From NCBI GenBank assembly GCA_022393335.1, contig JAJEKB010020254.1, forward strand, positions 1 to 64,000: a stretch of DNA of 64,000 bases. Direction: 5' to 3'. Shown one piece after another: positions 35,871 to 46,700 of the stretch; positions within the stretch are counted from its first letter, which is position 1, and each line of letters starts with the position of its first letter. The notes below the pieces were generated by a model. The model was not told the origin of the DNA, ran no database searches, and saw only the letters and a list, made by a program, of their open reading frames with translations. Made by a program: the position numbers and the translations under genes. Source of the stretch: Macrotrachela quadricornifera. Taxonomy: Eukaryota > Rotifera > Eurotatoria > Philodinida > Philodinidae.

Positions 35871-36824
35871 ATCTAGAATAAAGAAAATGATGTAAAATAT
35901 TAATACTTTCAGACTTTACTTAAAAAATAAAATTGTGATCATTTTTGAAAATCTAATGCAGTGAATCAAACGAAGAATCCTGTGACAAAAAAATATCCAA
36001 AACAAATTGATTTGATCGACACGGTTTGTACTGATTTTATAGAAGTGGATAATTTTAAAGTATTATGAAAAAAATCACTTTAAATTAAAACATTTATAAC
36101 AAATCTACATTGTATTAAAGTGATCGTCGATTTACCAGTCAGAAAAGAAATGGAAAAGTAATGATTGTGTAGCAGAATAGACAATATTATCAACTAATCA
36201 AAAAATTTTTGCAGCGCCATCTAGCAAAATTTGTTAGGTCTATGTTTTATTGGTTATTTATAATTTTCATAAACTTCTTCATAGAACAAAGATATTTTTT
36301 CTATCATCGCTCATTGTAGTAGCGTGTTATTATTATAAAACCTTATTATATCTTGAGTCTGTCAGTAAACCGCGATATACGATTGATTTTAGCAGAACCG
36401 CCGTAAACCGGCGGTATCTGTGAAAAAATGACGATATGGGATTGTTACAAAATAATTAAATAATTGAATAAAATCGGATAAAAATATTTTTAAAAATTTT
36501 AGATTATGAAACTTGATAGAATAATATTTAATCTGATGTCAAAAGAGAAAATAAATAATTTATAATAAAGTGTTGTGATTCATTGGATGATCATTTGAAC
36601 GAATGGATGAGGTATTCGACATTTGAGTACGCTGTATCGTTGATTCCTTTTAATGTCGTTTGAAGAAATATTTAATAGAAGGAGGTTGAAAGGAAAATAT
36701 AATATATTTTGCATTTGAATCTGAAGTATCGGACCAATCACTTCTGTTGAACATAACAGAAATCTTTATTGGTATTTCAACATATGGAATAACTTTTAAT
36801 TTTATTTTTGAATATTGGTTTATT

Positions 36825-37423
36825 TTAACCCTTTCACCCCAATTCAATTTTCATAGAAAGTAACATCTCTAAATTCGTTTTATTAGAAAACAAAATATAT
36901 CACAAGATGCAGCGTGAAACGCTCTACAATCTACATCGTAAAGCTTATTTCAATTGTGTACCTTTTGTTTTCAGAAAAAGCAAAACTTTGTGCGACCAAT
37001 TCTTGCAACCTCAACATTTGGTCGGACACAGTTTTGCATTTTTTTGAAAACAAAAAGTACACAATTGAAATAAGCTTTACGATGTAGATTGTAGAGCGTT
37101 TTACGCTGCATCTTGAGGTATATTTTGTTTCTTCTTACGGGATCATATTAGGTGATAAAAAAGTGAAATAAGAAAAATGAAATGTCACATTCGTGTAGAA
37201 AAAAATGATTGTCTTGCAACCTCGAAAACTATTCACACAGAGTTTTATATTCTTTGAAAACAAAAATTACACAATTAAAATAAGCTTTACTATGGAGATT
37301 GTAGAGTTTTTCACGCTGCATCTTATGATATATGCTGTTTTTTTTTAATAGAACGTATTTAGAGATTAAAATATGAAATATACCGTGAGCCACCGGTGGC
37401 TCACATCGGGGTGAAAGGGTTAA
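36825..37423. mobile_element. TTAA-flanked inverted-repeat element containing family 1 MITE arms
   Basis: TTAACCCTTTCACCCC at 36825 is mirrored by GGGGTGAAAGGGTTAA ending 37423, giving a TTAA target duplication as in piggyBac-like elements. Just inside the right end lies a perfect 20-bp palindrome, GTGAGCCACCGGTGGCTCAC (37385-37404), absent at the left end. The interior holds a near-perfect inverted repeat (about 36890-37000 and 37030-37135) with AAGATGCAGCGTGAAACGCT, plus an extra half copy to about 37350. No transposase is present. Confidence 0.75.
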
Positions 37424-38300
37424 TTTCTAAATAATTTATTCAATCAACAAATGATAGTTTGATCTGTGTTACTGTGAAGAAATAAAAAATGATTCGAAGA
37501 AAATCATGTATCGAACTCACATTGTATAGAATGTATTCATGCTTAAAGGTTGTTTGTTTTAGTTAGATGTATTGAATGTGTAATGAACAAGTGATAGTTT
37601 TTTTATACTAATGGATGAGGAAAATAAAAGAATTTTTTACTCCATAAAACTATCTACGATTACATTTCCAATGAGCTTTTCTCTGTTTCGTTTTGGAATA
37701 GAATGTATTGAATTGAAGTAAGAATTATATTCATTGATTTAGTAGGTTTTATATAATGGAACAAAACTGATTGTTGCTCACTTTGGGAGTGTAAACATGT
37801 TCTAATAATCATGAGGAAGTTGCTTGTTTGTTTATTTATTTCTAATTTACATTGTTTCATCTTCATACCGCCAGTGTGCATACAGTGATAGACTATTTTC
37901 TGTGGATGATTTAACATTTCGTTCCATTATCAATCGAATAAATGAGACATTAGTTAAATAAATATTTTCATCTGGTATATATTCATTAGTAGCACAAACT
38001 CTCCAAATGAAATAATTGACAACAGATTTCTTATGTAATTGAAATGATCAATTTTTATAATCGTTATAACAGACAAGCATAGCTGAAATCTGGGATCTTC
38101 ATTAGACCTAGATTTATTGTTCTCAATAATAGATGCTGTTTCAAAATGACAGAAGACTACTTCGATTTGTTTACAATATCTACTCGGACATCGGAAAGTA
38201 TATGGCTCCTACCATTCAACAAATCATTTTCATTTCTTCTACTCCGTCAATGTAGAATATTGCACTCTTAACTTTAAACATATAAAAACAAAATCCCTAC
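37424..38300. other. Intergenic stretch, nothing recognised
   Basis: AT-rich sequence with only short unsupported ORFs, such as the one at 37660-37917 on the minus strand. Confidence 0.4.
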
Positions 38301-38399
38301 GTCTTCACTTCACTCTTCATCATGTAACAAAATTTCCAATCTGTTTCTTTTCTATTGCTCATTCATTCGTTTCTACAATAAAAACAACTAGAGAACAAA

Positions 38400-39800
38400 G
38401 ACAGTAGAAGACCATTCCCGGTGCTAAAACTAGCGACACACTACCACACTAAAGTGAAAATAAACTCATGATTGTTTGTTTTAGTGACCCGAATACGATT
38501 CCACCGACACTGAAGGTTTTCAATTTCTATAAAAAACATATTCCAGATAATTGACTTCAGAAAGCATCATTAATCACCATCAATACTTTCACTTTGTTAC
38601 ATAGTAGTCTCACTAATCCCAAGGCAATGAATAATTATGATTTATTAAAAAACAAAAATATAAAACTTCATACCATATTTATTTTCCCACTCAGTTAAAC
38701 ACTAAATCATTTCACCCTCAATACCAACATCTGAACCAAGAAATCTTCACCGATACTATCAACAATCACTTAAAATGTTACTTTCGGATACTCCCCATAA
38801 TAACTATTTCCTAACCAACACTCATCCTCACCACACACCATAAATTCGCCGATACGATAAATAATTGTGAACCTAATTCATCCAAAACATTTCCAATCTA
38901 CCATCATGACTAAACCTACACAAACGCAGCGTGTCACTCAGCAATTTCCTTGCCACACTATCAATATCCGCACCAACAACATTGTTTCCCAAACGATAAA
39001 TATAACAACATTTGACCACCTGACTAATGGCTAAACATACTGAGCAACAATTCCATTGCAAGAAATTCAACTACACTTACTCATTCTACCGATATCACAT
39101 ACTATACAAACACAACTATTTAACAAAACGTAAATCATAATTACAAATTCGATATATTCTAAGACTAACCTTCACAATAACAGATTAAACTGAGATGATT
39201 TCCGTAAACTCAACTTCCCACAGGTGCAAAAATTCAGTTTAACACCGCAAATATTCAAATCTCAAAAAGAAACAATCTACTTTGTCACATCTCAAACACT
39301 CCAAACGAATCCACTAACTGCCTCCTCCTCAATTTACTACTTTATAACAAAACCTTCATCACGAACCTTCTGTTCCCCTCTTTTGCTCACTTCGAAGCAA
39401 AGGTCGCCACTCACTCACCTTATCACACATCACATCACGAACGAACATTCATAATCAAACTTTTGTTCACCTCTTTTGCTCCCTTTCATGATTAAGTTGG
39501 GTTTCTGTTTGTTATTTCGTGGATACAGATAAGTGGAATGAACGTACGGATAATGTTTTTGAATGATGAATTGGAAGTGTTGTTAATTGCTGGTGGATTT
39601 GACATTGATGGTAGGAAAGTTGTGTTGCTGTTTAGAGAACGTTTTGGAAACCATAGATCACATATGTAGTTTTCCCGGTTTTGGTGGGGTGTCTCGGGCG
39701 TGGAGTATTATGTCTCTCAAAAGAATGGAGAGATGGGCCGTGGTAGATTTGGTATGTATTATTGTTGTTTCTGTTTGTTGTCGATAGTTTGAGTTATGTT
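38400..39800. other. Non-coding region with an abrupt A/C to G/T strand switch near 39460
   Basis: From about 38400 to 39455 the plus strand is rich in A and C (ACACTACCACACTAAAG, CCTCACCACACACC). From about 39480 to 39800 it becomes rich in G and T (GGTGGATTTGACATTGATGG, GGTTTTGGTGGGG). TTCACCTCTTTTGCTC-like units repeat around the switch (39370-39485). ORFs in this region are low-complexity and have no motif. Confidence 0.5.
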
Positions 39801-40569
39801 GAATGAATAGAAATAGGATTATGAAAAAGTGGAATAATCTTGGGATTTTATAGATAATTTCACAGAATACGAAAATCTTTCGGAAAAATAAAAAATTGCT
39901 TATTTTTGAAGACAGTGAATATTCAGGAGTTAGATAGTATTGAATAGAAAAATTACAATATGCTTAGAATGTATGTATATAGAGAATAAAAGAAAGAAAC
40001 ACTATATCAAGATGTGTTTGAAATAAATGTGTAATGTCGTGGTAAAGCGGCTTGAGAACGACCAAACAACTTAGGGGCACAACGACCGGAAGGTAAAAAT
40101 TTTGAAATGCTTCCTAACGACAGTTTTATTCGTCATAATTTTCATCCACATCTATCTTTCATGAAAGGACCAGAGTAGAGCGAATATTTTCGAAATAGCT
40201 TTTGATTTTATGTCAAAAAAAATTGAAATAGCTACTAACTTTTCATCTGTATGATTTTCTTTATATGAAAGAGAAAAATTAAATAAAATTCTTATCATAA
40301 ATCTTATAGATTATTTCAATTTTTAATATATCTTTGGCGCAATATGAAAAAATAACTTTTATCATCTACATCCTTTAAAGACGAAAGTTTACTTAATAAA
40401 AAAAAAACAATTTTCATTCTGTTATTTCCAACCAATGTTTATTGATTTTGACTCATTTTGTTATTGCAAATGTTCGCACACTGAATCATATAAAACGTAT
40501 TCTTCTTTCTTTCCTTCATATTCACATTTTCAAACATTCATACATAACTGTTTAAGATATATTCAACAA

Positions 40570-41086
40570 ATGGCAACATCAGATTGTAAAAACCAATGTT
40601 TCATATGTGAAAAAGAAGAAATCGTTTATGAATATAAACATTGTTCAAAAGAGTTTTGTATTGATGATTTACTACAACATCGACAAATACTGAATAAACA
40701 ATTTGATGCTATTGAATATGATCGAAATTTATTTTTGGAATCACTTAATCAACAAAGTGAAAATACAGAAAAACATCCATTGACACAACAAATTAATGAA
40801 TGGGGAAAAGATTCAATTAATAAAATTAAACAAAGAGCAAAAGAATGTAGACAATTAATAATCAAATATACAAATAAATTTATTATTGAAATAATAAGTA
40901 AATTAAATTATCTAACCGAACAAATAGAAAAAATCCGTCAACACAATGATTTTAATGAAACTCGTATAAATCATCTCAAAGAAAAATTAAAAAACTTGAA
41001 TGACGAATTTAATAAACCAACAAATATTAAAATTGAACAACAAACCACATCATTGATTAATAAAATTTCTGTCGTTACACTATTTG
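40570..41086 (+). CDS. B-box/coiled-coil exon of a TRIM-like protein
   Basis: From ATG 40570 the exon encodes 172 codons plus one base and ends at a strong donor (TTTG|GTAAGTG at 41087). Residues 6-37 hold a B-box-like zinc motif: C6, C10, C13, C25, C30, D33 and H37. This is followed by a helical coiled-coil region with TQQINEWGKDSINKIKQRAK and RINHLKEKLKNLNDEF. In bdelloids this module is normally followed by NHL or other repeat exons. No NHL exon is found before the RING exon at 43701. The phase (1) matches the acceptor of the NHL exon at 49506, so it could be an alternative first exon of that locus or an orphaned duplicate. An in-frame upstream extension to 40435 exists but lacks domain signal. 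Confidence 0.72.
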
Positions 41087-41394
41087 GTAAGTGCCACTAT
41101 CATCTTTTATTAATAAGATCATTAATTCTTAGAGAAATGATCGAAAATTATTGAAAAGAAATATGTTGAATGCAAAGATGTTCACAGATTTTTACTTCTT
41201 TTGAATAATTTCATTGTATTTTTATATTAGATTGACTCGATTTTCTTAAAGATATGTTCTAATAATCATTCATTGAAGAATAAAATTTAATATATTAATA
41301 TAATTTCAATTAGAGTACTACACGAGTCCAATATTCGCACCCTCAAATTGATGATATACATTTGCTTCCACTCAAACAAACCTTGCGTGAAGTA

Positions 41395-41705
41395 TGTTGA
41401 GATGGCTCAAAGGAAGGCAGATGTATCACTAAAAAGTAGACCTTAAAAATAATGGATACCACAACGAAACAGTCTTGAGTAGTTACGAGACACGCTCCCT
41501 GATATGTCTCAAAAAGTTGTACGTACTACTTCTAAGATGACCGTCAAAAAGTTACAGATGGTATCCTGAGACGGCTCTTAAAAAGTTACTAATGGTGTTC
41601 CGTGATGGTCTTTCAAAAAATTACTAACGATACCTTGAGGTAGTTCTCAAAAAGTTTCTTACAGTACCCTTAAGGATGCGTTAAAAACTTACGGAACCCT
41701 TTTTT
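41395..41705. repeat. Minisatellite, about 45-bp unit (CTCAAAAAGTTACTAATGGTA)
   Basis: Six to seven imperfect units with the core CTCAAAAAGTTACTAA, then GGTATCCTGAGATGG. They lie downstream of the B-box exon donor. Confidence 0.75.
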
Positions 41706-41764
41706 TCACTACTCATTCACCGTTTTGTTTTGCCGATGTGGGCTATATAAATACAAGTGAATCC

Positions 41765-42193
41765 ATGAAAAATTATTGTCATGTAGAGGATGTTTTAAGA
41801 TTAAGTGCTTGTGTAATTGTCTTGTCGTATTGTGGAATACGTCCTGCACATCTGAATGCAAATGATGAAGTAAGTACTTTATTGATAATTAGTATCGTAA
41901 TTAATTAGTTAATTGTATATAATTATAGGTTGCATGGCAACACCACCGAATCCGATATTTTCCGAAACCTTGAAAGTTAATCAGTAAGTCTATTGTATTT
42001 TAAAAAAAAAATTTAACTGGTATTATAGATTGACCTCAATGTGGGATTCGGGGCTATATTTATCACCTAACCCAGATTAACCTATGTTTTATTTCGAATT
42101 CACCTTTGTATCAAAATCATGAGTAAGTTTCAGTATAGAAAATACACATATTTATTCTCTTCTTTTAGGTCAATTCACATGCAAGCTGTATGG
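41765..42193 (+). CDS. Candidate small gene with TATA box and short introns (uncertain)
   Basis: TATATAA at 41744 precedes ATG 41765. The first exon (41765-41869) encodes 35 residues with a hydrophobic middle (LRLSACVIVLSYCGI) and ends at GTAAGT. A 59-bp intron to 41928 has a perfect TATAG acceptor. Further splice-like pairs define 41929-41983, 42029-42122 and 42169-42193. In the frame of exon 1, exon 2 stops after 14 codons (TGA at about 41971), giving a 49-residue product. A different frame stays open over the next exon. Either it is a tiny secreted peptide, a decayed gene or chance. Confidence 0.25.
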
Positions 42194-42284
42194 GTAAGTT
42201 TATGTTATTATGTAAAATTAATTCATTCACTCTTTATTGTAAAATAATTCAAAGAAGTACCTAGCGATTGAGTGTTATTTTAGA

Positions 42285-42482
42285 CTGATGAGGAAAATTC
42301 CAGAGGTATTCTAGCAATTTAATCTCCACCTTACATCCGTCAGTCAGTCTCATTTAGATATGAAAAGCTCAATAAAATTTCTGCACGAATTATATTGAGC
42401 TTTTCGTATCTAAATGAGGTCGACTGACGGAAGTACGGTGGAGACTAAACTGCTTGAATACCTCTGGAATTTTCCTCATCAG
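42285..42482. repeat. Compact 198-bp palindrome (MITE-like)
   Basis: CTGATGAGGAAAATTCCAGA at 42285 is mirrored by TCTGGAATTTTCCTCATCAG ending at 42482. Almost the whole sequence folds back with a short loop near 42383. Inner blocks TCATTTAGATATGAAAAGCT and AGCTTTTCGTATCTAAATGA are also paired. No ORF is present. Confidence 0.85.
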
Positions 42483-42499
42483 TTATTGGTTCGATGACA

Positions 42500-42750
42500 A
42501 AAAAAGGTTCAGTACCAATGAACACATACAAAACCTTTTTTTCGTTGATGTGAAAGGTTTACTACGAAACCTTGTTTGGAAATTTTTGAAAAGATTTCGT
42601 ACGGAATTCTCTCTGCAGAACCTTGTTCGGGGATTTGAAAAAGGTTCAGTGCGAAACCCTTTTTACGAAACCTTCTTTTTACGAGACAAAAAAAAGGATC
42701 TTCCCACGTGCCCAGGGGAAGATCCTTTTCTGGTTTCGTAAAACATCTTT
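42500..42750. repeat. Short interspersed AAAGGTTCAGTACGAAACC repeats
   Basis: AAGGTTCAGTRCGAAACC and AACCTTGTTTGG-like words recur six or more times, directly and inverted, including an inverted pair GGATCTTCCC...GGGAAGATCC at 42697-42726. The two overlapping ORFs are translations of this repeat. Confidence 0.6.
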
Positions 42751-43700
42751 TTTTTTAAAGTGCATAGTCATGATTCCTTCTACAGTTTCATTAGTTTCAT
42801 GGAATCCTACGTGTACCCAAAATATGAGACTCAACAGTGTCTAACAGTTGGATATGCTTCCTCATAAGATTGTGAGATTCATTTTTTTTCTGTTTTGCTG
42901 GTGTTGGAATTTCCTATACTTGAATTAGAGTGAAACCTCTATTTTTGTGGGTAGAATTATCGATAATGATCACATATGGATAAATTTTGTGATATCTACA
43001 TGACGTTATCTCGGAAGTTTTTTCCTGTGTTGATTGACTGCGACAATTTATTATCAGCGAAAGTTGAATAGAACACATCAAGCTATTGAAATGACTGAGT
43101 ACATACTCTTGATGAGTTTCATAACATATAATTCTTCATCTTTTATTTCACTACTATAAGATTTAAGCCGAGCTTGAGTTATCTGATGAAAAGGTGAGAA
43201 AAAAGATGGTTGAAATTTAATTAGACAGATAGAACAACAACATTTATGACCATTTTGATGGTGGAGAAACCTATAACTGCCCATTTACACTATTCTCATA
43301 AAACTTTTCACAGGTTTTTCTCTACTAATATTTATTCAATTAAAAATTAATTTAAACAAAAATTAAACTTCATGAATGAGACGCACAAACATTAGTCATC
43401 TTGTCTATCTTCTACAGAATTTTTTTATAAATCCTTATGCCATTCTCGATGAGAGAATTTCAAAATTAAATGCAGCGTCGTTTTATTCAACCCTTGCTGT
43501 GTAAATAGTTCGCTCATTTTGCCTAATACCGATTTATTTTGCTATTTTGAATCGTTTTTAGAAATATAACCGTAAAAAATCAATCACTTTATTGATAGAT
43601 ATTATTCCTAATATTGTTCAATAAATGGTTGATTCAATTTTGTGAATAGTTAGTTTAAATTTTTTGAGTATATTTCAGATAATAAATTTCTATCATACAA

Positions 43701-46700
43701 ATGATAAGCAACATAAATCACATTGACAAAAATCTTTATGAAACTTCTATTGATTATCAATTGATATGCACGATCTGTAATAGTCCATTCAACGATCAAC
43801 AACATCTCCCATGTGGTCATATATTTTGTCGACAATGTATTACACAATGGATAAATGAAAATAATGCATCATGTCCTATTTGTAAAATACCTGTATCTAT
43901 CCATGATTTCTCAGAAATTAGTAACGCTGTATATGAGAAGACTGAGGGTGTTTCAGTAAAAAATTATGAGGATGAACAAATAACACCGCGTAGCCATACT
44001 ATTGATGATATCATGAATAAAGCATCCTCTGCAGTTGAAAGACATAGTTTATTAGAAGATATCACACATCAACAAAATCAACCCTCTCCACCACATATTT
44101 TTGAATCATCGGAATATATCTTCAACGAACTCATTCTTCAAAATAGACAATTAAAAGAACAAATGAATTATCTTATAGAATGGAATCAAGCACAGTTGAA
44201 TGAACATTCAAAAAAGATTGCAGAACTTCAATATCTTCAATATGAAATAACCCATCTTAAAGAACAGAATCAAGTACAGTTGAGTGAACAATTGAAAAAG
44301 AACGAAGAACTTCAACATGAAATGACTCAACTTAAGGAACAGAACTATGTACAATTGAAAGAGCAATTCAAAACGGATGACGAACTTCAACATCTTCAAC
44401 ATGAAATGATCCATCTTAAAGAACAGAATGAAGTACAGTTGAGTGAACAATTGAAAAAGAATGAAGAACTTCAACATGAAATTACTCAACTTAAGAAACA
44501 GAACCAAATACAGCTGAAAAAGAACGAAGAATTTCAACATGAAATTACTCAGCTTAAGAAAAAGAACCAAACACATTTGAATGAATACTCGAAAAAGAAT
44601 GAAGAACGTCAACAGGAAACTGTTCAGCTTAAAGGGCAGAATGAATTATACTTAAATGAACAATCCAAGAAAAACGAACAACATCAACATGACCTTGCGC
44701 ATCTTAAAGAAATCAATCAACGTCACAGTCTGTCGGAAACAAACGTTAAATCTATAATAAAATATATACCTGGTGAGTATGTAATTATATTTCATTCTAG
44801 AAAAAAATTTTCAAGAAAATAACAGTAGACATGCTCTGAAACTGTGAATAGATTTTTTTCGAAGAAAATAATGTTCTGGAAAAAGTGAAATGTAGTCTGA
44901 TGTGAAACAAAGAGAATACATTTCCTTAATTTTCAGAACATTTCTTTTTCTTAAAAATCGTGAGGCACTTTTCAAAACGTGTTCTTTACTATTTTACTGT
45001 TTATCTGATGTTGATGAAATCTGCGGCAAATTCGACTTTTTTTATCGAACATTTGCACATTGATCTATGTCTAAGCAGCTCAACGAGCCCTATCCGATGG
45101 TGCAATGAAATTTTTCATAACTTAAATTATGGTTAAGAAAATCTCAAAATAGCGTATTTTAACGAGATTTTGGCATTATATTCGAGTAAAAGCGGTCTAT
45201 ATTCCCTTCTTTTACTCTGTCAATTCTAAAAATACTTATGTTAGATGCTATTCGATGAGTGATATACAAGGATATATTCAGATATTTAATAGATCAAAGT
45301 ATACTTTTTGAGCTGAGAGATGAGCATACAGAAATATCTAGAAACAACATACTTTGAGCTATCAAACATCGGACTATATCGTTGGATATAGCTCATCGAG
45401 TTGCATTCAACATTAGTACTTTTAGAATTGATACAATGACGTAAGTGAATATAGATAGTGCCTACTCAAACATGGTGTCATTATTCCATTAAGGAAATAT
45501 ATTATTTTGAGATTTTCGAAGCCATATTTTGGGTTTTGAAAAATTTGATTGCACCACTGGATACAGTTCGTCAAACTGTATAAAACATATCAGTGAGCTG
45601 CTTAGACACACAGCAATGTGTGATTGCTCGATAAAATTGTCAAAAATACTGTCAACTTAACTATCGTATGTGAAATATATTCAGATGTTAAAAATGTTTT
45701 CAACTAACATCGATACATTTAATTGTATAGTTAGATTTTACACATATATTTTTGTATCTTTAGAATAGTTTTTAAAAAGTAATTTATTATTCTTACATTT
45801 TTCATTTCTTTGATAACTAAAGTTTGATACTGTATTATAGTTTTATTTACTTGTTTAAACAAAAGGGACAGATAGAAATTTCAAAGTAAATCTATTTATC
45901 TCAGATAATAAACTGAAAAACGAGTTGAATAGTCGTAAAGCATTGATAAAAACTTTAAACATTACAAAAATATAAGACGTTGAAATTTCTTTACTTCTGA
46001 AAGAATTAATTTATCTTTTTGTGCATTTCATTTTTCAGTGAGGAGCATAAAAATTAGTTAAGATGTATAAATTTTATCGAATGGATATAGTCGAGAATTG
46101 TAAATCGTGTCTGGAACTATTTGATAAAAATTGAATAGACAAAAAAATCATTAAGTATTTTTTTCTTGATAGAATAGAACTCTCATCTATTTGAACGATA
46201 CAATATTTTAATACCAGTATGATGATATTGTTAGATAACATATCGTTAAGCATTGTATTGTGAACGTTGGAAAGAAAACAGAACAGAGAAGGATGGAAAC
46301 TTGAATGAATCCAAAAAAATATCTCTGTACAAATTAGACAGTTCTCATTGAATTCAATTAATTTGTTATTATTAAAAATATGATTTAGTTTTGATTTGAA
46401 ATAAACATTCTTTTACTACATCTACAGATGTTTATAATAGAAATAATCTGTCATTATAATAATACTTTTTAAATAAAAGATATTGAAGATAATTAGAGTT
46501 CTAACGGTTAGAATTATATGAATTTAATTAAAAATACTAAATTCATATACATATCGATTTTATCTCCGAATTTATTTGAAAGATTACTGATTTTTATTCT
46601 AACGTTTGTTTAAAATAATTGGATGATACTTTACAACGACTCTCAAATAGTTGTTAATACATTCAATACAATTTAATTCATCAATACATCATACTGCTGT

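Noticed and set aside
36360..36425. Short inverted repeat CCGCCGTAAACCGGCGG
   Set aside because: It is too short and isolated to assign as a terminator, operator or element end in a eukaryotic genome.
42285..42305. CTGATGAG at the end of a palindrome, as in hammerhead ribozymes
   Set aside because: The required CGAAAC segment and third stem are not found at proper spacing. The word is just the terminus of a simple inverted repeat.
43078..43284. Minus-strand ORF with a CCCSIC cluster
   Set aside because: There is one Cys cluster only, no complete zinc-finger spacing and no splice support.
44208..44612. 134-codon minus-strand ORF rich in Phe and Leu
   Set aside because: It is the antisense shadow of the repeated coiled-coil coding sequence of the RING gene.
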